A program made the translations under genes and the position numbers. This document shows positions 48,207 through 62,259 of a stretch of 64,000 nucleotides of DNA, in pieces. Position 1 is the first letter of the stretch. Each line of letters begins with the position of its first letter. The stretch is from Notospermus geniculatus (lineage: Eukaryota; Nemertea; Pilidiophora; Heteronemertea; Lineidae): assembly GCA_002633025.1 (NCBI GenBank), contig NMRB01000017.1, forward strand, positions 470,365 through 534,364. Reading direction: 5' to 3'. The notes under the pieces were generated by a model that was not told where the DNA came from, did not search any database, and was given only the letters and a program-made list of their open reading frames with translations.

Positions 48207-51200
48207 GTTCTTTCTCGCCACTTTGAATCTGCCATGTCACTGGACTGCCAGCAGATAGCCTGCACTTAGATGGTTGAACTGGGTATGGATTTATCAATTC
48301 CCACACGATGCAGGTATTGCGAATGTGCTGATCAGCATTTCTGTAAAAAAAATACCACTTTCCCTGATTGTGGAGAAAGACTATGTCAATACAAACACCT
48401 GCTGGGAAGCCATACTAGTACTGTCTCGTAGTTTGGTCCATAATGATTCCACAAGAGTCATACCAATACAGTAAACACCAATTACCATGTCAAAACAACT
48501 TCCATCTCTTTTCACGGTTGGATGCAGACCATTTCATGTTAGTTCTTACCATCAAAGTTGTGTCAGATACATGCTAGGTGGAAATGCAAAACACGTCCCT
48601 AATGGATTTTCCTTTCATAATGAAAAGTCAGAGAGGACACTAGAGGCAAACAAGAGATTCCCTGCTGGCCACTTGACGTGACCATGCAGGAAAATGAAAA
48701 TAAAGGCAAAAGAAGTGATGTTTTATGCAGAAAATTAACCTATTCAGATGCTTGTAACATGATATACGGCGTCTCATTCTGATTTTTATAAGTTTAATAC
48801 ATATTTTGATAACAAATCAGCAAAATTGCACTAATCACAGATCTACATGATCTGCCTGCAGCTTCCTGGTTTCAGCAATACTTGTAATCATCATGTTAAT
48901 TCTATATTTCATCAACATCAGCAACAATGATTTTCCAGTAAGACTTACCACAATAAAAACCATCCAAATTTTTTTAAACACTACCGGTATCCAAAAAAGC
49001 ATCCAATGCAATCCAACTTTTATATCCAAAGTACTTGTGATTAAAACTGAACACTATCAAATAGAAGAATGCGAAAACTTGTGTATAAACTCAAATTTAG
49101 TCCAACATCGTCCAAATTTGCAACAAGTAATACACAAGGAAACGTATCTAACTAAGTACCTCAACTAAGTATTCTAAAGATGTCAAGCAAGAGGCCGTAA
49201 TCTCTTTGACTGAAGACATCATTTCCGTGACTAAAAAATCCACATATCTTCCTGCTTCAAGACTATATTACATCAAAGGCTCCTCCATAGAATGCATTCA
49301 TAGCACTTGGACGTGACCACAAATGGAACACTGGTGACCAAGAAGATAAGTTTTTTTCAATGACGATCTGAGTTATTTTTTATGATATGATGAACATCAT
49401 GAAGAAGCATCATTACCAAAAGGAGCAAAAAGTAGTCCAAGTCCAGGATGATGACATTTAAAATACTGCTTCAGATTCTGTAGGTTTGTAAAATGCGTGG
49501 GTATTCCCAATACATGTGCAACAATGCAAATGGTCTTGCTTTCCTGTTTGTGACAAAAGCCTGCAACTACACTCCCATCAGGAGAATCAGGAAACAAGTA
49601 CCGGTATGCTCTGATGTCAATGCATGGTCATCCTGTTCAAACTATTCTCCTTCAAACATGATTTGTCATTCAGTGGTTGAGGCCAAGTTGCAGAGAATGG
49701 GAGCATTAGTTTTGTCTATATGTGGGCTCAAAGAATGGTAAGAGCATGCACACCCAGTCACAATTCAATTCAGAATGCCAGAAACGTTTGATGACGGACA
49801 GCAAAACAGCCCTCAAGCTGGCCAAACTGAGCTTTCAGAGAACAACCTGGGTAGTACATGATATAGCCTACTGAATGTCAGATGCAAATATGTACCATTT
49901 TTCTGCTGGCCAATAGAAATCAACAGGAAATCTCTAACAGACAAGAGCGACAATCCCTGCCAAGAAAATTTGGTCATCACACCTGCCATTACTGAATGGA
50001 TACCAACGGAATGCAAGTAAGCTCTAAAAATGTGAGTCACCGAAGTTGCTGAATCAAAAAGATATCAGTAAGAAATGCAGACAATTAGTCCCAAGCTCCG
50101 AAAACACATTCCATGATCACGAAGAAATCTAGCGAGGTGGAAAATTGCAAAAAAACTATCTACTTTATTTCATTCCTGTCTGGGTACAAACCCACGAGTG
50201 CAAATCGCTGAGACAAATCCTGTTGCTCGCATCGCTGAAAAATCATCGGAACGGAATCACCCTGGTAAAAAAGCACATTGATGTCAGTAGATGGATCTAG
50301 CGCATGTCTACACCATCTGAGGTAAATCCTCTTCTCTCCCATAACGAAGAGCTGTGCTTTCTTGCCAGTCACACGAAAGATCCATCATTGGATTGCTAGA
50401 GCATCGCTTGAATTGAAAAGGGAAGCTTAAGTGTGAGACAGTCATGTCTAATTAGCTCAGAAAGATAAATCAAGGTAATCTTTTGATTCTGTCATTGGAA
50501 TCCTTTCTTTAATCTTGAAGTATTGAGTTTGTAGGGTTTTTACAGGTGTGACATCAATTACAAAGAAACACAAGAGCATAATCACACAGTGATTATCTGC
50601 CGATGAAGACATATTTGATGATGCACACACCAGGAAAAATATTGCTTTTGAAATACATCAGTTTAACTCTTCTGATCCTTAGTCAGCTGTAAACTTTGAT
50701 CCACCTACACATTTACATGAGTTGGTTGATCGAGACTTAAAATCAAAATGAGGAAAGGAATTCTAATCCAAATCGTGAAGACAAAGGAAAGTTGCTTGTC
50801 GCATCTCTATAGAGGTATTATTTTGAGGTAATCTTGATGTCATCTGATGAAGAACAAGCAGCTAGAACTGTTCTCATAAGACTGGGAAGTAAAGTTCCAA
50901 ACTACTAGGGCAATTTAAGAAAGGGAGTCTGTTATAGTCGCCAGCCTTGAACATTGATCCTATCTGACATTGTCTTTGATTTCCCTAACGGTCAAACCAG
51001 GATTTCTCTTTCAATGCAGATGACAGCAGAACTGTCCATCAAGCTCATTAACTGCAGGAAATTTCTTTGAAAACAAAAATACGACTATTGACAGATGTGA
51101 ACATCTTCATTCAGAGCATATTCTCAAATGTCAGAGAAGTCCTGAGTGGTACGCATTGTCCATTCTGAAGACCAACTTATGCAAAATGGGCAAGCCGGCC

Positions 51201-54200
51201 AAGTATGATCGAATATTGTTCACAGAATTGGATGAGAACAATGAATGGCTCCCTTTGGTGTGTGCGTGTCCATCAGTGCATCTGATTGCTAACCTCCAAT
51301 GACCCAATGTGGTCAGTATGACAATGATAGATGCAAAATCCATGAACATCTAATAACAACAACAAGGCACAACATTTGTGTAATGAGAATCTCAGAATGC
51401 CAGCAGTGCACATCGTACAGGATGGCAAAATGACTAAGTGCATTTCATCCTCATCCTGACCAGAACATAATTTCTATGCTGATCAGAATGCACTCCTATC
51501 ATTCTCCTTGTTGTGATGAACTAGAAGTTGTGAATGCATTCACCATAACTAGACCTAATAATGCTGCGCATATCCTTTGCAATTTTTGCAGTACCCATCT
51601 GATCTAAATGGGATGGTCACTATGACAATCAGTGCTGTCTGACATCATCTGATATACTTGTATGAATGAAGTGGTTGAATTATATGACCATTGTTTCACA
51701 GATGATGTTTGGGTAGTCACGCCCCACCCTGCTGTTCCCCTCAACTTGGCTTGCTAATGCCAACTGACAACATCAAGAATTTGGCCAACCTAAGCTGACA
51801 CGGTACACCAACACAATCATCTACAGAAAACATACTCTCTTGCTGATATATGGTAAATCTTGCATGCAATGACCAAAAGTTCCTGCTGTGGCTGATGTTT
51901 TCATACTGTGCTTGAACTTTTTGCAAGGACACACTCAGCTCAATTGAACATAGCAGATTCCTCACGGCTTCCCACTGGGCCTTACATGTACCTTACCCAA
52001 TCAACACACACCATCAAATTTTTATTCCAGCAGCTGTGCTGTGGAGGAGTCATACCGACACATCGAAAATGAATCCGAATCTAATATTGAAATTCACAAA
52101 ATGTTGCATGTCAGATGACTTCTAAAATGGTGTCATAAGGTTTTCAAAGGATTACACTTTCAAGGACATCAGGCAGTCTTCAAAGGGAATGGTGAACATT
52201 TCAGATGTCTTCATTATGCAGGCATTGGTGGTTGAGCCAGCAATTGCAATTGTAAATGATGCCTTTGAACATCATTGCCCCACCAGAATTCTACTGATTC
52301 AACTTCCTTCGTCTGTCAAATACCAAGACAGCTGCATCAGTGCAGCCAAGGAAAAGAGGTTTGTAGAAGATCCTTGTCAATGCACATTGTGTTTGTCCAC
52401 TCAACCAGTAACGATATCAAAAGCAGAACGAGACGTCATGAAAAATGAAACTCATGCTAAAGTTACATGATGACAGCCTCAGATCTGACACTGCCCGACA
52501 TGGACAAAACTTGAGGCGGATGTCAACGGATCATTGATGTGGCAAGCACATTCTTCCGACGTCACGTGAACCCATCAATTGGACAAGGTAATCCCTGACA
52601 TATACTAACCCAAATGCAAAGTGAAAGCTTGACGATGCCAAATCAATCAAGGATGACGGAGAATCAATCGCAAATCCAATGCTCGCTCATCAGGGATCGG
52701 CAGGCATTAGGGTAAGACTATTTATTAACCAACATATGCTATAAATAGACCTGGACGACATTTGTCAATCCTTTTAGTGCCTCTTCTAATAAATGACAGA
52801 AGACACCACAAGGTAATATACTAGTAAACTGCTTTAGTTTTCATAAGAAACATATGTAACCTTGAACAGCATTAGTGGAGGCTCATCAGCTCGCTGAAAT
52901 TGACTGTATAAGCCAGACAGTGTCAGAGAATCTTAACTTGCTTGGGCATTTCCCAGAGGGTACATGTACATACACTTTCAATACACATCTCTCTCATTTG
53001 TAACCATCCATTTCCTTTAAAGTTTAGGAACTCTGTTCTCTACGCCACATATTGAGGTAAGTACAACACAGCAAAAAGAATCCAACACACTGTGAAAATA
53101 CACCCAACAATATCAGGAGGAAAGTCCTCTGTCACCATTAACTTACCAATACCATTTGTCAAGGAGGAAGTATGTTTTTTAGGATAAGACCACCTCATTA
53201 AGACAAGACACCAGCCAATAATTCATCGTAGGTGAACCATCCGGCTGTCTTATACATGTACATGTAAGAATCATAGTTGCTAAGGCGCATCTACAGATCA
53301 TGTGGCTATAGCATGGACAAACCTCTGGACATGGTCATGGACACTGCTCACTTGCCATGTAATTCAAAGCAATGATTAGTCAACTATTTCAGAAATCCAT
53401 GTGATGTACCAATTAACCTCCAGAACTGCTAAGTATCATATTGACCATAGTTAATGTTTCTCGCATCGTAACTAAGTAATGTAATTGACGTTATTAAAGA
53501 GACATTCGGTGCATCTTGAGTGTCATCGGAGGAAGATGAGGCAAGCAGTCTCCAGGTAATTCTATTGATTATTTGTTCCATGAACATTTCAGTCAAACAA
53601 ACAGACTTTATGTATGTTCCATCACAATTTACTGGTATTTTATTGATTGTATTGAACTTCAAAGATGATCTCCTTCAGAAGGCCAAATAAAAGCGGCGCC
53701 TGAAAAACAAATGCTCTTTTAATACAGGTTTATCAACGAAAACAGGATTCAAATTTTTGTAACACGCCTGGCAATAAAACCACTTAATCAACTGTTGTCT
53801 GGATGAATCAGTGGACAGCTAAGCAATATTTCTAATGCCAATGAAGCTGATGGTCTCACGGTTAATGCCACAGCCCCTAATGCCAGAGGCGAGGGCATCA
53901 ATTAATATGGAGCTAAATCTTGCCGAATGTCAGAAGCGACAAGCCAATGATAAATTTGTGGATGTTATAACTGTTTTTAGGGAGCATCATGGACTTATCT
54001 GATCTTTGCGGAAGATTTTCAATTGGGGTGGCAGATCACTGGGAGAAAATCTGTCCACCACAAATGATTTGATGACACCATGCTGCTGCTTCAACAGATG
54101 GCCTATAAAGAAGTCTTGTAAGAGAATGCTTACTGAAGAACTGACAACCTGATCAAGATGAATCTTCCACCATGAAGAACCACACTCAGTGGGCAACAAC

Positions 54201-57200
54201 AGTATTCTCCCACATGCCAGAACCATTATTTTCCATCAACACACACTGCTGCATGGTTTCACCCACGTAGTCAAGATCAACCTCTCCCCATATCTCTAAT
54301 CAGCAAACCCAACAAACCAACCATCTGACCAAGGTTGTTGAATAAATGAGGCTATACTCGTGCGATTCACCAATTATTGTCCAGTACCATGTTGCCCATT
54401 GACATCGACATGACCAGAATTCGTGCATCTTCGAAGACCATGGACGCCACATCACACCAGTGTAATGGCCATTGTACGAGGAATTACATGCCTTGCTAAT
54501 GAAGGACTTGGAATGAAGCCACATAATTATCGCCAAGTCTAGACTGGTTGGATGTCTGGAGGGAAGCTGTTGTACAAGCTTTAACCTGAGGTTGCAGTAC
54601 CAAGGACCAGGAAGGTTTAGATTGCATCAGAGATTGAGTCTCAGTCATTTGCATTTCTCCATTACTTGTGGATTCAAATTAAAATACTAGTAAATTCAGT
54701 ACTGTCAGTAGAATCTTCCTTGACAGACGACTTCAAAAGCTCATCAATCTGTCATTGCACAGTCAACAAAGAACAAAGATCCCTTATTGCTTTGCAAACA
54801 ATCAAATATCATTCCAAATTCCCCCAAGACCCTGATTATCCAAAATTACTTGAGGCCACACTTAAATATGTCTTAGTTGTTTTCACTTGAATGACTCCAA
54901 TCTGGAAAGAGGGAAAGCAGACACATTTATCTCAACAGCAAAATGCTGCCAGATTTTCTCCTTTGATGATTGCTTAACTTTTTATTGCTTACTTCAGCAA
55001 ATGCTTTTAAAGTTTTACAGTTCAGTTGGTAATGCAATGGAAAAAATTTTGCTCAGGTTTTTATCTGAAGACATAAATCCCTGTATTTGTCAATTATGTG
55101 CTTGATCGTTGCTACTCATTTTGTGTTTGTGCTGGCAAAAATATCTTTAAGTGAAATGAACAATTCAGGCAGAAACAAGCAGCCCAACCACTGCTATATA
55201 GTCATACATTTTAATTTGCCCAAGAAGCCACCGACCTCTAGTTGGACAGAGTATTGCAAAGCAGACATAAACATCAACATCTGAATGCCAATCCTTCAAA
55301 TGAAATATGCCCCAACTATTTATAGGTTGCCAATTCATTTTGATTCTCTTCATCTGCAACACACAATAGTGTATCTAAAACAAAGAAAAAACACAAAACA
55401 CTAGGAAACTTTATGCCTGTTGGGGGAGGCGGAGGAGGAGCTACAAGTGACAGCAGCCAAATTTACAAGCTTCTTTCTTCAACTGGGGTATTTCCAAGGG
55501 GAAAAGAACTGAGACTCTTGAAAAGAAGCCATGGCCTAGTTTTCCTGACGTTCATCAAGGGCCGCAAGAACCACACCAGAATAACATCATTCGTATATTT
55601 CGGGCTGCTGTTGGTGAGAAATCAGATGGAATGTTCCCAATAATACTACCAGCAGAGATTTTCAAAATCCACCACAACGGATGGACGGCACACCAACACC
55701 TTAGGCAAACACTGAACTGCTGATAAAGAGCAATCTGTAAGAACCCAAGCTCCACATACTGCATGTTTTCCAAGGGAATATTGTGGAAATGTGCTCTCCA
55801 AAACAGATTATCCCATGTGCTTGAGACCACTATCACTATTGATCCAGTACAGAATTTGTTTATTTCAATTTGATCACATTGCCCCCTGAGACCCATGATT
55901 GCTGAGACAGGCGCCTTTGGCGACCTTAGTATCCCACAGTGGATTTCACAAACTCTATTTGACAAGGTTTATTTCACTGGGGTCCATCTTGGGGTATTCT
56001 TATTTGTGTAGTAATCTCTGTAGACACTGATGATACTGTTATAGTCTGTTCAGGGTAAATCCTGGTGTCGGATATTGTCAAAATGGATGGACTGAAGCTT
56101 TCACATCAAGGGACCTACGATGCTTATTGCAAGTAATCATCATTAGCATAAATATGATATATTTATGTCATTAGTTGTCAGTTTATTCAACTACTATCAT
56201 TGCTGTCTATCACTTATTGAAAACCCATAGACATCCATTTCAGCTATTGTGTCATAAACCCTTTAGCCCTGACCACTGCGATGTATGTGCCTGCTTTTGT
56301 CAAGCTGGTCCATTTGGAGGTAGATTGTCAATGTGACAGCATTTCAGCCAATCAAGTATCTATATATTCTAGCTTTTGCACCATGAGGATTTTCCAAGAA
56401 GCCTTTAAATCTATTAAGAAGTACACGTGCAGAAAATTGCTCCCAGTCACTAGAGTCATCTCAGCAATTAATGAGGAAAAAATATGAAGTAAAACCAGTC
56501 ACTTGGGGCCAACTGTCATACATATGCAATTATTTACATTAGATTTTAACTCCATGTAGACCAGAAAAAGACTGGTAACCAGAGAAACATTCAGCCTAAT
56601 AGCCTTGCTCTTCCGGAAAAAAATACCATTGATTCAGAGTGGACATAACCATTGCTAGCTTGTACATTTACATTGAATTATGGAGCCATTATATGCAGAG
56701 TAGCAAAAAACTACCAAGTAACCACGGAAGCACTAAAGATAGATTAAGCCACAAAACACACCATATATTGATTACTAAGGAGAATCAACTCCTCAGAGTG
56801 AGTTTTAAGTGGCGAAGGCTACTAGAATAGTTGTATTCTGTTCTTCTTCTCTGCAAGAGAGTGGCAGGGGAAATCAGATACCAAAATAATACTACTTGTG
56901 ACGTTGTCCCAAAATGGGTGTTGAACATTAATTTATCTCCATAATTTGGCTTCCTTGTGGAGCTGGAATTATTTCACTGCAAGAAACAAAAAAGAAAGCA
57001 GTATACTTCATGCTCTGTGCACATCTATTGCCCCTGGATTTCTTTGTTTCAATCCTATGCCCATCTCACAACTTCTGCCAGCAAAATTTAATACCAGCGA
57101 CAAAGTTCAGAGGTTTGGCAGTCATGTACAGACTATCAAACAGAACATTTTTCATCAAGAAATCTCTCCTAGTATCTCATAATCTATGACTTGGGGCTCA

Positions 57201-57683
57201 GTTTAGATACAACAGTTCATTTTGAGTTATGTGTCTTTATTGAATGCAACAACATGACCAAGAGGACATCATCTACAGGTTAGCTTTGGAAAAAGTATGA
57301 ATCCCCTATCCAGGAATAAATTCCATCAAACTCATCAAAAATTTACCAAAGCAGTTATTGGCCAGGTCAGATTATTTGAAGATGTATCATTTGAAATTTA
57401 ATGTTTTTTGTTTACTTAAAATCTCATTTAGACTTGTTCATAACCTGATCGTATGGAAAGATTTTTGTATTTCAAAGTCTATTTGCACAGTGAAACTAAT
57501 AATTCCGGCCAAAGTTTTGGACATTTGAGTTGAAATATTGGTATACTTGAAATTGGGAAATGACAGCAACGAGTGATCATCTCCTTTTTTGGGTCCAATC
57601 AAGAACAGTCAGGTGACTTCTATACTTCAAGCATAGTTTCAGCAATGCATGTGGTAGAGATTGAATCTAATTTAATGCAGGGG
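48207..57683. other. Long stretch with no recognised gene
   Basis: Only short open frames. Minus-strand frames at 50160-50372, 53987-54536 and 55555-55965 have somewhat protein-like composition but no family I recognise and no convincing splice sites. They may be decayed element or chance. Confidence 0.4.
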
Positions 57684-57945
57684 AAAATGAATTTCCCAGG
57701 ATGTCTTCATATAGTCATATGGAGGTCCCACCTGTTGCGACTGATTTTGTAGGTGGATGTGATCATCTTAATATGATAGAAAGGGTCTGAATTTTTATGG
57801 TGTTCCAGCATTAAATTAGATTCAGACCCTTTCTATCATATTAAAAGATGGTCCAACTAGGGATCACATCCACCTACAAAATCAGTCACAACAGGTGGCA
57901 ATACCTCCATATCACCATATGAAGACATCCTGGGAAATTCATTTT
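57684..57945. mobile_element. Long foldback, about 262 bp
   Basis: The left arm starts AAAATGAATTTCCCAGGATG TCTTCATAT and runs to GATAGAAAGGGTCTGAAT. The right arm starts ATTCAGACCCTTTCTATC and ends CATCCTGGGAAATTCATTTT. The arms are about 110-125 bp, mostly paired, with a short loop. Differences include an insertion of about 10 bases in the right arm near 57850. No coding capacity. Confidence 0.85.
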
Positions 57946-60900
57946 GGAATCCAAGCAGGACGTCTGTGTTCTTTCTCTTGTAACAAACCCATGGGTAGAA
58001 TACAAATTTCCCATGACAGACATTTTTTTAAAGCTTTGTCTACTTAATTCTCTTTCCTATACCTAACAGATTGTTCAGTGATGACCTCTAATTTGAGTGT
58101 ATGGCCACACAGTAACAAAAAACACCTTCAATATACAATATAAATCAAGTGCTTCATCAAAAATTTATAAAACCCATCTCGTACGCAGTAATTTTCCATC
58201 TGAAGAAAACAGACATCAACAACAGTATGGCCCTACAGTGCCCCAAGTTCAGAATTTTGTTTCAAACATAGTCAAAGTGAAGCTAGGTTGATCAGTTTTA
58301 TGTTGCACTGTACAAACTCTAACCTGCCTGAAGTGGTAAGTTGAATTGGCATACACAATATTTCAAATTGCTACACGGTACAGAGACAATCAAGAGTCTT
58401 ACTTCCAACATGATAAATGACTCCTAAAAACATTGTTTCGGTCACCCAACACTGAAACCTCACCCAGTTGGAATCACAAAATCGCAACCCCAATCCCCAG
58501 AGTATGTCAATTTCCATTCGTGAATATGGAAGAGGCATGAAACGAGCATTACCATGTAATTTATATCAGACAATGTGTATGCCACGATCTTCAATTGTCT
58601 ATCATTCACACGGAAGTATGTCATCAGGGTCGGCAGGTAGGACCAAAGGGGCTGCTGGTCACATAAATCACAGACTCAGCACTCTCGTGGAGTAAGAATG
58701 AAAGGAGGTATGTTGGTTAGCTTTGGCACAGCTTTCCACAAAGACAAAATTTGGTGATGATGGTAACTGTGATCTTAACCCAATAGCCTTGTCTTCATTC
58801 AAACTGATGAAATTGTCCTCATCTTATAATCTGAGATACAAAATCTTCAAACAATGAATTAGTCCTCATCTTGAAACCAAAGTGGAGATGTGGAGATGTA
58901 GAAATATTGAAACATTCATTCCAATGGCAATATCAATGCCAAATCAATAGTAACATTCATATAACTGTTTTCTCAAATGATCAAATTTCACAATGATTGC
59001 ATGAGCCAAATCTTGAGGCAGTACAGAAAGCATACATGGAACATTAGTCAAGTTGAAATGAAATAGGAGTAGTTTCATCACGAAGCCATTAGCCACACTC
59101 TCGCCCTGGGGAGGGGAAGTCTTACACGCAGATAAACATGATTCTTGGTACTTACAAGGAGTTGCTCAAGGCTCATGTAGTGTTTTTATAAACGCTTCCT
59201 GTCACTCTGGTCTGCACTCGATCGCCCAGGGCATCTGGATCCTTGATAACATGTCACACAGGAACACAAGTCCCCCCCAAGTATTTATAATGATTGTTGT
59301 TCTGCCTGATGGCGTTTGTTACCTCAGACAAGGATAATGGACATGTCACTGAAACAATGTTTTGAGGTAACAATCTGATTTTTTTTTTTGGATGTACCAG
59401 TACACATTTTGAAGACGAACGATGTAGGTGTGGTAGCCTTTGACAATGTCCAGGTAGATGTCAGTGTGTTACAGCATGTGTCATCAAGAGTACAATACAC
59501 TTAGCCTATACCATCAGAACAGACAACAGACAGCAGCCTACACTACCTAGCCTGCCTACAATATAGCACGGAAGCAGTTTGCGAAATATGATTAGCCCTG
59601 ATCGAGCATGTCGCGCTTCCACGTATCATTAGCTTTACCTTCACAGTTGGAGCGCTAATATGATTTAGTTCATACCACAAGGATGATCACACACCGTCGC
59701 TATGTGATGCTCAACCTCCAAGGATATTTTTGTATGGAAGCATTTGCTCTTGATCACGACAAACCTTTGAGAAAGCTAAAGTTGATTCGTATCTTGCCAC
59801 GACCTCAGTTGGCATGTTGGCATCCATGGCAATAACTTTCATAATTCATTTATACTAATTAGTTGCCTAGTGAGTTCACATTACCCGAAGATGTGGATGT
59901 GCAAGCATCACTGAAATATCTACATAACCCCATACGTTGTCTCTCATTTCGACAAACCCAACCATGAATCCCTCACCAACGGAGAAATTCCCACCGTCTT
60001 GTTTACAATGGCTGCAATCCGCCAGAGTGAAGAGACACCCTCATAGCTCATGCTTAAACGTCAGAATCCTGCCTGCCAATGATTGATGTAAGGCATGCTA
60101 GGTCGAGTGTGAAGTGCTACATAGCAACCCTTTCGTGCCCTTTTTCCAGCTGACATATTGAATGACAGTGCATAGAGATAGAAGGTTACACATCTTTCCT
60201 TCAGCTGGTCTGGTTTTGAGCTCAGGCCGAGCAGAAAATGGATTCCCTCTATGTTCTGTGTCACTGAATTTTCTGCTAGTTGACCTCACTTGCAGCCGTA
60301 GTTTTGGCTTGCAGAGTGCCACAGCAGAGAAGTATGAACATTGACGAACTTCTGTACACTCCATCCACTTTGGGGGAAATTGGGAAAGCGTCAAACTGAA
60401 TTTAGAGGTCTGCCTGATTCAATATTGAGCAAACCATTGTAATGATATTTTCGACACCAGACAACTACAGAAACTCAATAGTACTGTTGAAAGTCGTTCA
60501 AAACAGCAGCAATCTCAGTCATGCTTCGCCATTTGCAGGTTTGAGATTTTTCAAGGAAAAATACAAACTGTTGCTTTGGATAGCATGAGAATCTGAAGAT
60601 CAGTTTTACAAAAGACAAATCAGTTCAAACATACACTTTTCTTACAGTATTGATAAAAAAACTCAAGTCTCTAAATAAAGATAGCGTCCCATTAAGATTG
60701 ACTGTTCTTTACTCTGCAATTCTGATTTCATCATTGTCATTATCATGCTTCAAATTGTACCATTGACATTTGATGCCAAGCTTTTGATTCAGCACTTAGC
60801 ATCAGCACCCTTGGCTTTAGCATATCATTACAGAGCCCTCAGACATAAGTGAGCAGTGTTTTCGAAATGTTGTGGGAACAGGGTATTGGCAACGGCATTG

Positions 60901-61447
60901 AAAAGCATCAAGAAATACAGCACTGATGACAAAAATCTGCCAATAACCTGAATGTGATAATACCTCATGACATTTCTTTATGAGCAACCAGAATCACAGC
61001 TAATCAGTAATTGAATCATGATGAAGAGCTATACCCTTCTACAAAAGCAAAGATTCCGTCATATGAGATGCCACGAAGGGTAACTATAAATAGATAACAA
61101 AGACTGTCCCACGAGGAACATTGTCTTGTGCCATCAAAGCAAAGAAATGCTCAAGAAGGGCGGTATGAGAACAATATGTTCTTGTAGGGTGTAAGGTTAC
61201 CTTGCATGGTGGCCTTCGGGTGAGCAAGCAGGGCACACACCCTTGGGGATGCTTAGCATCCTATTCCAACAAGATTTATAACTGCGCAGCAGCAGCAGCA
61301 TGTGCATTTCAAGAAGCATGGTCAGACACAAGCAAATCACTCTGATAGTACGGATTTTACCATTTTTACCAGCAACGAGGACCTTGTGGACTTAGCTCTG
61401 AGAAATAGTAGTTTGATTGCAATAAATAAATTTTCAAAATCTTGCTA
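57946..61447. other. No recognisable gene
   Basis: Nothing supported beyond short chance open frames and a T-run at 59383-59391. Confidence 0.4.
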
Positions 61448-61963
61448 AGGCGAGACTTTTTTTATACCTTGGTTAGCGTGCTTTTTTATCCAAGGACATC
61501 CATAGGTGGTCGGAAAAAAAATAAAATTTTATTTTCAGCTTTCACACAAGCCTTCTGTAGGAGCAGCAGAGAGGAGGGAAAAATAAAAATAAAAATTTAT
61601 TTCAAAATAAAGTAACTTTGCCTCCAACATATTGTCATTGACATTGATTTGCCAGTAGGCCCTATGCTTGTTTGGCATTGTGCAAGTTGTGTAGTACTCT
61701 GATGGAGGATGTTGTAATCCTCCCTAGTGTTCCTCAGCTTGCAGAAGTATTTGCCCTCTTCTGCACAGTTTTGCATCCACGGCCATGACGGCGGCGGGCG
61801 GGAAAAAAATAAAGAGAAAGTTTTTTTTTTAATTCCGATTTTCAGCAATTTCGAGTGCAGCGGGCACACTAAATGGCCGAAAATAAAATTTTATTTTTAT
61901 TTTTTTTTCGGGAATTCACGGAGCGGCGGGCACGCTAACCAAGGTATAAAAAAAGTCTCGCCT
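61448..61963. mobile_element. 516-bp non-autonomous element with perfect 34-bp terminal inverted repeats
   Basis: The left terminus AGGCGAGACTTTTTTTATAC then CTTGGTTAGCGTGC matches the inverse of the right terminus exactly over 34 bases. Subterminal ATAAAATTTTATTTT palindromes and GCGGGCAC motifs occur inside. It is long enough for a deletion derivative of a DNA transposon but has no transposase frame. The target duplication is unclear. Confidence 0.85.
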
Positions 61964-62094
61964 AATCAAATGGGATGACCTTGAGATCGCAAACGAAAAA
62001 TGAAGGTCAAACATAGGAAGAAGAGCCTGTTTTGTTCTCAGCAACACCTTCTGGGTAATAAATGCACACACTCTTCTTAGCAGGCACAGGTTAA

Positions 62095-62255
62095 GCCTGC
62101 CGCATACTGGAGCTATCTGCTGAGCAAAAAGTCATTCAAGACTTTTTGCTCAGGCAGAAAGCTCGCGTGTGCGCGTATTTTTCGGTGAGCTATCTGCTGA
62201 GCAAACGGTCTCGAATGACTTTTTGCTCAGCAGATAGCTCCAGTGTGCGGCAGGC
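62095..62255. mobile_element. Second copy of the GCCTGCYGCAYACTGGAGCT MITE family
   Basis: The ends GCCTGCCGCATACTGGAGCT and AGCTCCAGTGTGCGGCAGGC have perfect TTAA flanks at 62091-62094 and 62256-62259. The interior holds additional copies of AGCTATCTGCTGAGCA and TGACTTTTTGCTCAG, so it is an internally rearranged relative of 25674-25808. Confidence 0.9.
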
Positions 62256-62259
62256 TTAA

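Noticed and set aside
55555-55965. 136-codon minus-strand open frame
   Set aside because: Protein-like in composition, but I recognise no family and see no splice sites or start context.
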